Origin: Riptortus pedestris
Taxonomy: Eukaryota > Arthropoda > Insecta > Hemiptera > Alydidae
Assembly (NCBI GenBank): GCA_019009955.1
Contig: CM032228.1
Span: 204,891,001-204,955,000, forward strand
DNA: 64,000 nt
Direction of reading: 5' to 3'
In this document: positions 1-11,897 of the stretch, in pieces
Layout of the letters: each line of letters starts with the position of its first letter
How positions within the stretch are numbered: position 1 is the stretch's first letter
The notes under the pieces: generated by a model
Database searches by the model: none
Seen by the model: the letters and a program-made list of their open reading frames with translations, nothing else
What the model was told of the DNA's origin: nothing
Made by a program: the position numbers and the translations under genes

Positions 1-19
1 CACAAATTGGACCTTACTA

Positions 20-247
20 CAAACGGCATTATTATTTATTAACGCCCACTTTTTGTTACTGTGGCTAATTGAGACGGGTTATCTACAGGTTACCACTCTT
101 TTCTAGCCAGGGTGGGACTAAGGATTTTATTTAATTAGTCCGTCACTAAATAAATAAATCCCTATTACCCAGTCGGGGAATCGAACTCGCCACTCTAGGT
201 TTACCATGTGAGATCAAGGCCAACGCTTTAACTCACATGGCTAACCT
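20..247 (-). repeat. tRNA-derived SINE copy
   Basis: Read on the minus strand, the head (about 247-150) resembles a tRNA gene. It has an A-box-like TTAGCCATGTGAG, then AAAGCGTTGGCC, and a good B box, GAGTTCGATTCCCC. The body then runs through CCCACCCTGGCTAGAAAAG and ends in a TAATAAATAATAATG-type tail near position 20. The tRNA-like part cannot be a functional tRNA, because the 9-base arms CCATGTGAG and CTCACATGG pair where D and anticodon arms should be. Tail-only copies at 1753, 3512 and 24843 show that it is a dispersed family. SINE identity is inferred from the box order plus the repeated body. Confidence 0.6.
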
Positions 248-2359
248 GAACCCAAAATATAGATTATATAATTAGTGAATATACTTCATATACACTAGGC
301 CACAAGTTCTACAAGTTTTTGAGTGTGCAATTCACATAAGTTTTTGACAGTTTAAAAAATAGCTAGGGTGTGCAAATTCAAATATTTTTTTTTATAAAAG
401 ACATATAAAGCTGTCTTGCATTAATATTCCAAAGAACAAATAACCAGGTGACATCAGGAGTATGATTGCATTGCTCAAGTATCTGCTGTCGTAAAACTGT
501 TTGTGTTGTCTAATACAGCTCTTCTGTCTAGTTACAAAGGTATTTCTGCCAAGTCAATTACGTGGAAGCTACGAAATGCCCATTCCTTCTCGGGAGGAAA
601 AAATAATGCATAAAATATGTCTTAAGTACTAAATTATTAAATAACGCATTTTATAACAAATTTTTATCCTTCATCCAGCAAGCCAAAACAACATTTCCTA
701 AGACGCGAATTGTACACTGCACAAATACTAATTTCAAATACAGGCTTATGAACAATTAGCCGATTTTTGAAAATGTTACAATAGACACAACCGTGGGCAA
801 ATATAATAAATCGGAAGTATGAACCTCATGACTTCCTTGGACTTCCTATTAAGTTAAACACACATAATGTATTGCTGCACTTCAATTAAAATGTGTTAAT
901 TTAAAAGTGATATACGATATATTTGTTCTACGAACAGATCAAAAACTGTATTGAGTTAATTTGCAGAATGAGACAGACATTTATAACAATTTGTTGAATT
1001 ATAGCTATTTATTTCTACTCCCATTTCAATATAACGTCAATATAATGAAATATATATAATGTTTAATTGAAGGGTATTCCATTAGCTTCTTTTGAGAGCT
1101 CAGAAATGAAATTAGTCTGAATTAATTTTGCCGAAGAAAATGAATGCCTGTAAAGGTTGTAGCATCTCGGAAGTGACCTTTGAAGTGAATCGTTCCTGTG
1201 AAGTTCTCCTCGTGACCTAGATCGACCTCGCAAGAATGTAGCTAAGATCCCGGATCTAGTTCATTGTATCGCCCACTCAAACCTACAATAAACTTCACAC
1301 TGCCCACAGGAATTCCTCTCATACCAGCGAGAATATTCACACCAAGGGAGCTGGCAAGAAATGTATCCTTATGACAACTCATGTAGTCACAGGCCTGATT
1401 TTACAGTTTTATATACAAAAGCGTGGTTACTCCTACATAGAAGGTCATTACCGCTAGTGGAATCAAAAAAGGAACCTCAAAAAACTGGTTCATTCGGGTA
1501 TTTCATATAAATTTTGAGCAATCCTTGTCTGAAGATACTTTTAACTATTCCAATAAATAAATATAATCTTAAATATTCAGTGATCAGAATTAATTCAATT
1601 TTTATCTTTTATTCATTTTAAACAGGAACATATTTTAATATAATTGTGAGAGCTCAGGCTAGTCATGCGAGTTAAAACTATGTTCCTTATCTTACATAGT
1701 GAACCTAAAGTTGTGAATATTTAGAACTCATTAAATATAGTCCTTAATCCCCTAGATAGAAAAGGGTGGAACATGTATGTGCTGTCCCAATTAGCATTAG
1801 TAGCACAAAAGTGGACGTAAATATAGAACAACAATACAAATACTACGAAACAGATAAACTAAAGAGGTATTCCATGTCCTAAAATGGTACCGCATGAAGT
1901 AATTTGAACATTCTAATTTCTAATTCACCTTTAGAAATAATAGAATATTGTTCTAGAGCATTTTAGTGTTTACAGATGACTTTAATTGAAAAAATTAATG
2001 GTTTTTGATTTTCACCATCGTAAAATATAACCTTAAAACCATCTTGATTGCCCTCATGAAGTGATAAAATAGTAATACTTTTTACTTTTCATCCCATCCT
2101 TGAGCGATATGCTATGTAGAAATAAGAAAAAGAAAAAAAAACAAACACGACAATAAAGTAAATATTTATTCCGTTTAAATAAACTCATATTGACAGAAAA
2201 ATGCCATAATTTCGGAGTAAGGGAAAAATGTAAAGAATACTTTTATCAACATAGTGCGTATACTACATTCCTTTATCAACACGGTTGTTTACATAAAATG
2301 TTTCATGCAACATTTAATAAATGAGATATTTAAATTTTCTCCTCTTTCGTCTGACATAC
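248..2359. other. AT-rich stretch, no gene seen
   Basis: Only short broken frames are present. Nothing is recognisable except one SINE tail fragment near 1753-1830. Confidence 0.6.
1753..1830 (+). repeat. SINE tail fragment, diverged
   Basis: The order TAGAAAAGGGTGG, TGTCCCAATTAGC, GTGGACGTAAATA matches the tail half of the SINE at 20-247 in the opposite orientation. The tRNA-like head is missing. Confidence 0.45.
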
Positions 2360-2614
2360 ATCGACTGTTTTGATCAGCAACCTCGTATGTCAAAAAAAAT
2401 TACTTATACGGGAGTCATAAAAACTGAATAAATCAAAATGAAAATATTGATATATTACTTTCAATTATTTCAGTTCAGGTGAATAATATAAAATAATTTT
2501 GAATATAGCCTTGAATTAGGACACCATGAACAGTACAATTAATGAAAATATGTAAAAGTCAGTATTTATCATTTTTTTTTTTGACATTCGAGGTTGCTGA
2601 TCAACACTGTCGAT
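2360..2614. mobile_element. MITE with ~42-base terminal inverted repeats
   Basis: The left arm (2360-2400) reads ATCGACTGTTTTGATCAGC, then AACCTCGTATGTCAAAAAAAA. The reverse complement of the right arm (2572-2614) reads ATCGACAGTGTTGATCAGC, then AACCTCGAATGTCAAAAAAAA. The arms differ at only a few positions and enclose about 170 bases of AT-rich DNA with no coding potential. That is the form of a non-autonomous terminal-inverted-repeat transposon. The target duplication is unclear; ATA or TAT borders both ends. The superfamily is unknown and no second copy is in the window. Confidence 0.65.
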
Positions 2615-3105
2615 ATGAGGCGATCAACAAAAATTCTATCCTCCAAGATGCCGACTGAGAAATGATGAAGAATTGTGTGAATTTTGACATGAGTAGAAAT
2701 TCGTTATTTGATACAAAAAAAAATATTCCAACCGTGAATGAACAATGTGAACTATAGAAAAATACTTTAAAACATTTAGCAGTGTTTCTTTAACAATTCT
2801 ATAAGTGGTCCAACAATAACAAAGCATCTTCTATTAAGGCCAGCAGGAGTGTATTTATGAATGAAATGCAGCCGGATTTAGATGAAAGTAAACATGATGA
2901 ACGTATCGTGACGTAAAGTGCCTTGTGCCAACGTACGTCACTCCACGCGCTATTCAAAGGACTCATTAACGTCAATCACTCTTATTTAAACTGCAGTAGC
3001 TCCTTGTTACTCTCCATGCTGCTCCATATATTTCACACAAGGCTAATCCATGAATGGGCTTTCCTGTTATGTACTAGCTGTGTTACTGGGCTTACAAGAT
3101 GGAAT
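2615..3105. other. No gene recognised
   Basis: Unique AT-rich sequence. Short frames of 63-67 codons on both strands have no recognisable features. Confidence 0.5.
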
Positions 3106-3511
3106 AAAAAGTCTGGAGCTGCGTAAACTAAGCAGATTTCACTCATGAAGTTTAACAATAGATACATCTTCATAATGGTAACACAATAGCACCGTCAACA
3201 TCAATTGAATAAATACAAACGATAATAAGAAACCTCCAGATGGGAAGCGTCTGAAACGTAAACAAACAGGTGTGCCAACTTCTCACCGAAAAGAAAAACA
3301 ATTACTGAAATATATCAGAATATAACATATTAATTTTATTGAAAACTATTTACCGTAAAATATGTTCCATACATTCATTTAGGGCTACAGTCAGAGGGAG
3401 GGATACAGAGGAGGCCGCCCAGAAGGAGATAGATAAAATATAAATTATTATTATTATGATTAGATTATTACTCTTATTTGAGTGATTAACAATTTAATTT
3501 AATTAAAATAT

Positions 3512-3605
3512 TTATTTACGCTCACTTTATGCAACTTGGGCTAATTGGGACTGGTTATCTACAGGCTACCACCCTTTTCTAGCCATGGTGGGACAAGGAA
3601 CACCC
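3512..3605 (-). repeat. SINE tail fragment
   Basis: ACGCTCACTTTATGC, GGGCTAATTGGGACTGG, TTATCTACAGGCTACCACCC and CTAGCCATGGTGGGAC follow the same order as the SINE body at 20-150. The tRNA-like head is absent. Confidence 0.6.
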
Positions 3606-4909
3606 TAAAAGGGCCTGAAAATTTCCCAGCTAATACTAATGGAATATTTTTCCGATGCACCACTAATCACCATTTTAAATAAACTCAGCCTTAATCCTAT
3701 CTAATCACTATGAAAATCTTTAAAAATTTGAACAGTACAATCACGATTGAGAAATATGAGTGAAAAAGAATTACAGACTTTCAATATCAGAGTTTAAACT
3801 TTAACACCGCTAAAAAAACAAATACTTTAATATCTATAACCCTTTTTCTCCGATTTACACACGCACACATATATAGCATATTTAAACGATCAATACTACT
3901 TTCAAAATTTAAAATTGTTTAATTTTAGTATTCAAATTTATTGCATTTTGCATAATACAATAAAGTTCCTTAGCTAAGGAATTGGTCCTTGAAGAGGATG
4001 CCAGACCACGAAGCACGTTGGTCTAAATTAAAGGTAGGAAATTGAAAAAGATGTTTTATTTCTGTAACCCAAGGATACATAAATATCCATAAATGCATAT
4101 ATTATTTCACAGATGGATGAATTGTAGGAATCTAAGATTATGACTAACACTCTTGTCAAATGAGGTAACTTCATTATTGACCACTTATATCAATAAGAAT
4201 GTCTACATCCTATCCAATTTAAGCGTCCACAAATGCCAATATTTTCTCATCAATAAATGTTTTGATGATTTCATTTCAATAGGAGCACTGAACTTTCGAA
4301 AAAAAAATCAATTACCATATAACCTCAGACGCAGGAGATACGTTTTTTTTCCACTGAGGTTTCGACTAAACCCTTCCTCCAGTGGAGATGTATACCAAAG
4401 GTGACGCGAAACGGTTAAAACCAAAAGCATATTGGTCATCTCTGGCTGAGAGCTTATTTTACCCCGTAACCAAATCTTCTACGAACATGCCGAAGACATT
4501 AAGTTAGAAAGTCAGAAAGTGAAACAGAATCGAATGTATTCATCGAGTTGGAAATAACAGATTTCACCAATTCAAGTAGCGTCGATATCAGTTGAATCTG
4601 GACAGACACACCGATGAGCATGGCGGTCAATTGGCTGAAGGGACGGGTTAGTGTTATTGCAGTGGAGTGGGGAGCACCTGTGGCTGGCGAATACCTCTGG
4701 GTCAGGGCTCCAGCTCAAAGTTCACTGCCAAGGGGAAACCACTTTGGGTCTTTTCGGGAAGACCTCTAACTTATTATTGGCTGTGGAATCTTTTAATGGC
4801 GTTCCCCTTTTACTTTCCACAATGCCCAGCTGAACTCCACTTTCCCATTTCAGAAGGAAGTTATAGGCATGAATTAAAAATTAAGGCCGAAGAAAGCATT
4901 TAATATTAT

Positions 4910-5125
4910 ATTAGCAGAGGCTCATTAGCTGTTCGGGTTGTGCTCTTGCCACGATTTTTGAAAATTTGTTCACATGTCTGCTGATCCTACCTACGAGATA
5001 CGGGATATGATACAGCGGTCGCTATTTTTGTTTCATTCTCACAAACCTAGAAGTTTATACATTTCCTTCAAACCTAAAGATCAAGTTCGTCCTTATCTGA
5101 GCTCGAACCAAAAGTAGGGGAGTAA
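4910..5125 (+). mobile_element. Highly diverged Merlin-like arm fragment
   Basis: TAGCTGTTCGGGTTGTGCTC, then a CACGATTTTTGAAAATTTGTTC-like stretch, GATCCTACCTACGAGATACG, GCGGTCGC and AGATCAAGTTCGTC occur in the family order. Divergence is much higher than in neighbouring copies, so this is an old insertion. No microsatellite is present at its centre. Confidence 0.5.
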
Positions 5126-6699
5126 AATCAAATATACGAAATATAACCCTTGGAATAGAAAAAAAAGCGTATATAACCAAATTTTAATTTAAAATATTCG
5201 CCTAACTGCTTCAGCGTTTCAGTGTTTTTTTTTCTAATTTATTAATTTGGCTAGATGGCTCCCCATGTTCGGCAGGCAAGTTTGGCTTGGAACTATTCAA
5301 CTTCCTTAGGCTAGTGATTGTTAACGCAATTACATAATGACACGATTCTCTTTTTCGAAGTGCCAACCTCGGTTAAAACTTAATGTTTTTCGAGTTCTTC
5401 ATGAACGCCCAGCTAGTAGTACGTTTAATTTGTGACAAGATTGGCTATTCATCATTTTAACAGATTTCCCTTAAGGGTAATCAACTATTGAGGTCATGAC
5501 GCGATTTTCGAAATTTTTCTTCAAATGTCCATCGGTCCTACCCAGGAGATGACGAAAATGAGGCCCGTTAAAAATTATATATATATATATATATTTGTCT
5601 GTTACCGCTCTAGCGGTCGCAATTATTGTTTAATCGTTACAAAACTCGATATTTAGTCGTTTTGTGTAAAAAGAAAGATTAAGTTCGTTAACGGCTGAAA
5701 TCGGGCAAGGGGGAGGAGGGAGTTTAGAGGGGAGGATTTTCGAAAATTCAAAATATCTCCGTCACCATCGATCGGATCGAACAATTGTATAGAAAAATCG
5801 TATTGCAAATTAAATGTACTATACATATTATTATATTACATTTGTTCACTATCTTTAATATTAACCGAGATATTTGCATTTTTCAGTTTTCTGCCGCCAG
5901 CAAACCGCCACTTCTGCTCATGTTACATAAACAATACTCTGATACATAATAAATCACATTATTCGAAATTTAAATACCAAAACTTGTATTGAAGAGACCT
6001 TTATTATACGAGCTATATACAAATATGTCCAGGTGACCCCCCTCCCGTCCTAAGGTTTTGGACTTCTAAAATTTGATTGGTTGAGATAACAATTATTCTT
6101 ACTCATTACTAATTACAGTAATATATAAAGTAAATAGTTCTCAATACAATTAATATGTTATATTCTGATATATTTCAGTAATTGTTTTTCTTTCCGGTCT
6201 GAGGCGGACCCTACACCCCGAAATGTGACCCGTTTGTTTACATTTCTAACCTAACTCTTCCTGTCGGCAGGTTATTGAAATTGGATGAAACATTTCTTAT
6301 TTCCGTTTGTATTTATTCACGGTGGTGTTGTGTTACCAATATGCATATTTATCTATTACTACACTTCACGGGGGAAATCTGCTTAGTTTACGCAGCCCCA
6401 GCGTGATAAACTTTTCCGATCAGATTAATCTTGGATTAATCTAAGAATATATGTGTAATTTCAATTTTTTATCTACCCCCCCACTTCACCTCCCTATTCC
6501 GGCCGTTAACCATGTCCTTCTATTTTTCCGGATAAACTTTATACATGAAATTTGGTTTCATTATCTCAAAATGTGTGGCCGTTAGAGAGCATTAAGATTG
6601 TTAATGAAACTAATTTATTGTAAATAAATAAATCCTTTGAATTTGACCTTATTTTTTAACCAATGTATGTATACACGTACAAATGCAATTTAATAACTT

Positions 6700-6815
6700 G
6701 TAAAAAAACTAATTGACATGATATTAGATAATAGTTTATAGGATAAAAAACTATTTGACGTATCCTATTATGTTATTATAACATTTAATGGAAATAAGCA
6801 CATTTCATGTCATAT
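6700..6815 (+). repeat. Interspersed repeat, tail copy 1
   Basis: Shares order and length with 18,325-18,445: a TTGACATGATATTAG-type block, an AAAAAACTATTTGACG-type block, then TTTAATGGAAATAAGCACAT and TTCAT. A shorter related tail occurs near 7085-7110. It looks like the 3' end of a retroelement; the class is unknown. Confidence 0.4.
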
Positions 6816-6820
6816 ATATA

Positions 6821-6878
6821 GTGCGCGCGTGTGTGTGCGTGTGTATGTGTGTGTGTATGTGTGTTGTGTGTTGTGTGT

Positions 6879-6923
<45 letters not shown>
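6821..6923 (+). repeat. GT-rich microsatellite
   Basis: About 100 bases of GT repeats with GC, GTAT and GTGA interruptions, directly after the repeat tail at 6700-6815. Confidence 0.95.
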
Positions 6924-6925
<2 letters not shown>

Positions 6926-7552
6926 CTGACGATACTACTTGTAAGGAATTCTATAAGTTAGATTATTCGCTACATTGCTTCCAAAGCATATTAATTTACT
7001 TTTTAATACCTGAAAAATCAGCTTAAGCCTACTTGTTTTCATATTGTTATTTATAGATATATAATTGATGCATCCAATAAAGGTTTTAATATTTAATGAA
7101 ATAATCACGTTTCATTTCAACTATTTTTGATGGGTCACTCGAAATACAAAAATATGCAGAATAAGATTGACCTTCCATAAGAAAAAAATTATTATAATTA
7201 GCACATAATGCCCCCAAAGAAATGATGTCTTATACAAGATATACATAAGAAAAAGAATAGTATGAAGATTATAGAAAAGAGCTAAAATAAATTTGGATTT
7301 TTTCCGGTCACAACTTTCATCTCACAAATAATTTAAGAGTAGGGCGACACTAAACAAAAAATGAAATACAGTAGCAGGGCGTTTACTTGTACCATACTAA
7401 GGCAGATAGCCGAGAGGAGTTGGCCTTCGTCCATTCAGGGGACAAATTTCGTTCTTACTTAAAACATATCATCATGTGAATGATATACTACGTATAAACA
7501 CAGACATTTGGACAGGAACTTTTATTAAACAGGTCAACTAAACGTTTATAAT
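6924..7552. other. No gene recognised
   Basis: AT-rich DNA. A possible second retroelement tail lies near 7085-7110. A weak tRNA-like string (GATAGCCGAGAGGAGTTGGC at 7405) lacks a convincing B box. Confidence 0.45.
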
Positions 7553-7671
7553 TTTAGCTGATTTACCTTAATGTGAAAAAATCAGTTATTGAGGTTGTAC
7601 TTCTACTAATTGAAAATGTTTCTCTAATGTCCAATGACCTAGGAGATGACGATAATGAGGCCTGTTCAATA

Positions 7672-7722
<51 letters not shown>
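7553..7722 (+). mobile_element. Merlin-like arm, inner half ending in an AT tract
   Basis: Starts TTTTAGCTGATTTACC, with a decayed palindrome, then TATTGAGGTTGTACTTC, AATGTCCAATGACCTAGGAG and CGATAATGAGGCC. It enters a (TA)n run at 7675-7721, where similarity stops. The missing outer half may be 9436-9858, separated by two other repeats. Confidence 0.6.
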
Positions 7723-7723
<1 letters not shown>

Positions 7724-7724
<1 letters not shown>

Positions 7725-8130
7725 GTGGGCGGCGGTGGCCGTGCGTGGTAAGGCGTGGGTACATCTAGCACTAACGGCAGTAAGCTGAAGGTAACATTAG
7801 GTCGTCAAGGGGGAATATTAGTTCACGAGGTAACTAACAGAGCGAGCTAGTGTCGCAGTGCTTATTGATAAGCGGGATTCTAAACAGTCTACACGTCTGA
7901 CAGTCCTTTGGGATGACTATCGATAATGACTCTCTTAGCTCCCGTTCAGAAGCAGGCTGACAGCGAAAACTGGTCACAGACCATCTAGGTACTATGGGAC
8001 TTTCAGTCTACGGGAGACAAATCATTCCAGGTCCTCCTTGGTTAGCGGTGGTTGTACGTCGAGTTGATCACTTACTACTTAAAAACTCACGAATCCCTCG
8101 AGCTTCGCACGGTGTGGCTAAGGATCTATA
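7724..8130 (+). repeat. GC-richer interspersed repeat
   Basis: GGCGGCGGTGGCCGTGC, GGCGTGGGT, CAGTAAGCTGAAGGTAAC and TTCACGAGGTAACTAACAG align in order with 22,393-22,560. Much less AT-rich than its surroundings. No long frame and no recognised product. Both copies sit directly after a microsatellite inside a Merlin-like arm. Confidence 0.45.
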
Positions 8131-8135
8131 ATAAC

Positions 8136-9237
8136 ACTAGCTCAAATACCCGGCTTCGCCTGGGAGTTCATTTGAGGCTGAATGTTGATGGTTTTTTTAA
8201 GCAGGCTTTACATTGCACAATATTTTGACATTTACCCGTACCAGTGTTTAGGATTGATACCCGTCGTTGCCGGTGATTTGCTAATAATAGAATTATTTGT
8301 TAGATAATTCTTCACAGTCTTCACTATTTATATATTTCCCGTCTCTTATACATGTAAATATGGTGAATTTTTATTTCAGGCCTCCCTTATAACCCCCCTC
8401 CCGTTCGAACCTAAAAATTTTAATATAATTTATAATCATGGAAGAATTAATGCTAATTGACATACCGAGTTTTGTTAAGTTCGGTTCAGCCGTAAGTGCT
8501 CGCTAAGGTTTTAACGTATAACTCATTTATACATAGGTATACGACAAAAGTGTATATAACAAAAGTTACTCAAAATAACAAAATAAACAACTTTTGTTTT
8601 GTTTATGTTTGCGGAAAAACCAATAGGAAACGAAATATCGCTATTTTTAATTTCAGGCTTCCCTTATAACCCCCACTCCTGCCCGTCCATAGAAATGTTG
8701 GTATGGCTTATTATAATGAAGGCCTCACTGCTAATACACATACCGAGTTTTATTTAGTTCGGTTGAGTCTTTTTTGGCAAATAATATTGTTGACTCCCGC
8801 TATAATTTTTAACGTATAACGCATTTAAACTTCGGTATACGACAAAAGTGTATATAACAAAAGTTACTCTAAATAACAAAATAAACAACTTTTGTTATGT
8901 GCATATTTTCCGAAAAACCAATAGAAAACGAAATATCGCTATTTTTAATTTCAGGCTTCCCTTATAACCCCCACTCCTGTTCGTCTTAGAGAATATTAAT
9001 ATAGCCTAAAGTCTAAGTTGGGCTAGTAGTAATATACATACCAAGTTTCATAAAATTTGGTTCAGCCGTTTATGCGTGAAAAGGTAACAAACAAACAAAC
9101 AAACAAACAAACATACACGAAAGAAACAAAATGCAGATATGGTGTCTATGACATGTGAAACGAAAAGTTATCGTGAAATTTCGCGAAAAAAATCAATGTA
9201 CAGACAGAGGTTACAATTTTATATATATATAGATATA
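8136..9237 (+). repeat. Interspersed repeat with tandem ~300-base units
   Basis: Starts ACTAGCTCAAATACCCGGC and ends with TTTGGTTCAGCCGTTTATGC, a (CAAA)n run at 9086-9113 and an ATATATAGATATA tail. Inside, a unit of about 300 bases is repeated. Its landmarks are CTTCCCTTATAACCCCCACT, TACCGAGTTTTATTTAGTTC, TATACGACAAAAGTGTATAT and AATAACAAAATAAACAAC; the last recurs near 8575 and 8875. Related copies are at 28,933-29,809 and 14,975-16,287. No coding sequence is seen. The tail resembles 3' ends of widespread insect repeats, but I cannot name the class. Confidence 0.65.
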
Positions 9238-9254
9238 AGGTCTATAATGCAAAA

Positions 9255-9256
<2 letters not shown>

Positions 9257-9300
<44 letters not shown>
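9257..9300. repeat. (AT)n microsatellite
   Basis: About 44 bases of TA repeat, lying between the ~300-unit repeat and the mariner-like end. Confidence 0.95.
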
Positions 9301-9302
<2 letters not shown>

Positions 9303-9435
9303 TTTGGGGAAAAAGTAATTTCGGTTTATCCCAATAGTCACGTATCAAAGTCGCTTATCTCTTGTAATCCTTATTCAGCGAAGCCATACTATACCACGTT
9401 TGAAAGGTCATAGTCCATAGAATATTCCAAATATC
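9301..9435 (+). mobile_element. Mariner-like terminal fragment
   Basis: GGTTTGGGGAAAAAGTAATT followed by TCGG resembles the outer terminal repeat of Tc1/mariner-superfamily elements of the mariner group. The next ~110 bases contain no transposase motif and no matching inverted end. It is a fragment or short deletion product, called on one terminal motif only. Confidence 0.4.
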
Positions 9436-9858
9436 TCTACAGTCGCAATTTTTGTTTGATCGTTACCAAACTCGATATTTAGTCGTTTTACGCAAAAAGA
9501 CAGATCAAGTTCGTTAATGGCTGAAATCAGACCAGTGGGAGGGGGGGTTAGAGGGGGGTTTTCGAAAATTCAAAATAACTCCGTTATCATACGTCGAATC
9601 AAAAAATTGTATAGAATCAATCGTATTGTAAATTAAATTTACTATAAATATTGTTCTATACTTTTATTCTCTATCTTGAATATTTTCCGAGATATTTGCA
9701 TTTTTATTAAATTTGGGCCGGTAACGGAAGACCCGCCAAATGCTAGTTCGGCCCTTTGTCGTAATTGTTCGGCTCTCATATGGAGATTTCTCTATTGTAT
9801 AACTTCACGTGGGAAATCTGCTTAGTTTACGCAGCCCCTGCGTGACGGACTTTTTTGT
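9436..9858 (+). mobile_element. Merlin-like arm, outer half
   Basis: Begins inside the arm at CAGTCGCAATTTTTGTTTG and keeps CGATATTTAGTCGTTTTACG, the G-rich block near 9536-9560, the TTCGAAAATTC block and ATTTTCCGAGATATTTGC. The outer end is nearly perfect: CACGTGGGAAATCTGC, TTAGTTTACGCAGCCCC, TGCGTGACGGACTTTTTT. The subterminal block (near 9715-9780) resembles those at 20,790 and 36,630. The inner half is missing here; 7553-7722 is a candidate. Confidence 0.75.
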
Positions 9859-10411
9859 AGTTTCTATTGGTAATGGTTTCAAAAAGTGTGTGGAAGAACA
9901 ACAATTCTTAGATCATAATCCTACCAGGAAGTTAGCAGATTCTCTGGATCTCCTGTCAGGGGACAAAACTCGAACTGCTGGAAAAAGCATTCTAATAACT
10001 AGAGACGCCCGACTCGGGACTTGCGGTTAACCAAAGTTTCTCTGACATTCAACCAATTATTAAGTAAATCTATTAGGATACTGCTTCGTTGCATTTTTAA
10101 GTTCCAAGGTTCCCGGTCATTTAAATTTGTCCTAATTGATATGGGCTTATATAAAGGAAGGAAGTAATGTGAAAATTTTCGAAGCACCTATAGTTAGTAG
10201 CAAAGAGATATACTCTGAGTCTGTAGTGCCCAGTCTGTGGAGATATTCTTGACGGGATACGCTTGACCACGAACAAGGCATTATCAGAGACACCTGCCAC
10301 AATTTAGCTACAAAGTAACAGAAGCTCTACGACACCATTGCGTCCTTCAAGAATACCAGTAATTCGTATTTCTAAAATAAGAAAAAACAGAAGACCAGAA
10401 CAAATAAAAAG
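9859..10411. other. No gene recognised
   Basis: Somewhat less AT-rich than average. A 73-codon frame crosses the transposon end at 9809-10,030 and is not credible as a gene. Confidence 0.5.
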
Positions 10412-10892
10412 AAAGTCCGTCACGCAGGGGTTGCGTTCATTATGCAGATTTCCCACGTGCGCCACGTATTTGCATTTATCTAAAAATTTAAAAGTTCAAT
10501 GAGAACAAGATTTGGTATTTAAGATTCAAATCAAGTGCTTCATAACATAACAGAATATTGTTGATATGAGATAAGTAGGAGAGGGGCTTTACTAAAGACC
10601 GAAAACTAAAACATGCAAATATCTCAGTTAATAATCAAGACAGTGAAAAAATGTACATAACAACATTTATAGAACATTACATTTTCAATAAGATTGGTTC
10701 TATACAATTTTTCGATCCAACGCATAATAACGGATATATTAAGGATTTTCGAAATTCTCCTCCTCTAAACTCCCCCTTCCCCTGGTCCGATTTCAGCCGT
10801 TAACGAACTTGATCTTTCTTTTAGTGTAAAACGATTTTATATCATGTTTGGTAACGATAAGACTAAAATTGAGACCGCTAGAGCGGTAAAAG

Positions 10893-10932
<40 letters not shown>

Positions 10933-11058
10933 TTTTGAACGGACCTCATTTTCGTCGTCTCCTGGCTAGGATCGATGGACATTTGAAGAAAAATGTCGAA
11001 AATCGCATCATGAGTATGACCTCAATAGCTGATTTCCTAAAAATCTGATCTGCTAAAA
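10412..11058 (-). mobile_element. Merlin-like solo arm
   Basis: Outer end at left: AAAGTCCGTCACGCAGGGG, then TTGCGTTCATTATGCAG, with the TAAACTAAG part altered. Then come ATTTCCCACGTGCG, a GGTATTTAAG block, AATATCTCAGTTAATA, the C-rich block near 10,765-10,790, GACCGCTAGAGCGGTAA, and an AT/AC tract at 10,898-10,932. The inner end has a broken palindrome before ATCTGCTAAAA. Confidence 0.8.
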
Positions 11059-11897
11059 ACGATAAGGAGTTAGTCTCTCTTTGGAAAATCACCGTCTTCA
11101 TCAACTAACATGAAGACGTACCTTTAAGCCTCTGGCAGTCAATCTAGTCTTCAGCGTGGGTTGTTCAAGAGATGTTTTAAGAAAGTCTTCTTTATCTGCC
11201 AATATCCTCAAAATCATTCCTCTCCGTATCTCGGATCAAAACTGATCAACATTCCAATTACTGTACCATTAATACCAATTAATAGATCTAACATTTGTTT
11301 TGACTTACCGAAAATTCCTATTTGTGACGAAGACAACCATTAAAGCTTTAGGTTTTATAAATTTTCCATATATTTAAGAAACGAAAATCGCCATATAAAA
11401 AAATTAATGGGACGTAGGTTTGAGTAAATTAGGTGGCTTTGGGAACATGGAGTGACGAAGGAGCTCATGAAGAGATTGATTTTCCACTTACCCGGGGGTG
11501 TGGGGAGCCGCTCTCCTTTCTCGGAAATTACTTTAAAATTGACTACTCATCACTTAGGCCAACCTCCCTTCATCATGACCCTATTTAAGCCAGAAACTCA
11601 TATATTGCCAATCAGAACTTATATATATATATATATTTAGTGATTCTCAAAACTCTTGATACCAACTCCCCTCGTAATCATCAAGATCACATATAAAAGA
11701 AGACAGCTCGCAGAGGCTGCGTATATTAAACAGATTTCACACGATTATCTGCTGAATATGATGATGAATGGAACGCCGATGTTGTCATCTAAAATTAGAT
11801 TTTCTATATCTTCAATAATAATTATCCAAAGAAGCCGTAACATCGAATTTAAGCTGCACATGAGATATTACTGATCCATTTTTTGAAAATTTAATAT
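11059..11897. other. No gene recognised
   Basis: Frames of 60-72 codons (11,161-11,343; 11,452-11,640; 11,656-11,874, plus strand) show no family motif. The second runs into a short AT tract at 11,621-11,637. Confidence 0.45.

Larger units (their letters stand above)
3106..6415 (+). mobile_element. Long-arm element of the Merlin-like family, no recognised transposase
   Basis: The left arm (3106 to about 3430) starts AAAAAGTCTGGAG, then CTGCGTAAACTAAGCAG, and continues with the arm sequence seen at 52,797 and 48,124. The right arm (5459-6415) is a full solo-arm unit: palindrome end, AT tract at 5576-5595, TCTAGCGGTCGC motif, pyrimidine-rich block, then the outer end inverted (GCTTAGTTTACGCAGCCCC, followed by ACTTTT). 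The interior holds a SINE tail (3512-3605) and a decayed arm (4910-5125). It also has a slightly GC-richer stretch at 4640-4903 with overlapping frames of 60 and 78 codons that I do not recognise. The left TIR has lost several bases of the hairpin. The pairing of the arms as one 3.3-kb element is inferred from their opposite orientation. Confidence 0.6.

Noticed and set aside
4640..4903. GC-richer patch with overlapping 60- and 78-codon frames inside the element at 3106-6415
   Set aside because: Neither frame has transposase motifs or any family I recognise, so it is not called as a gene.
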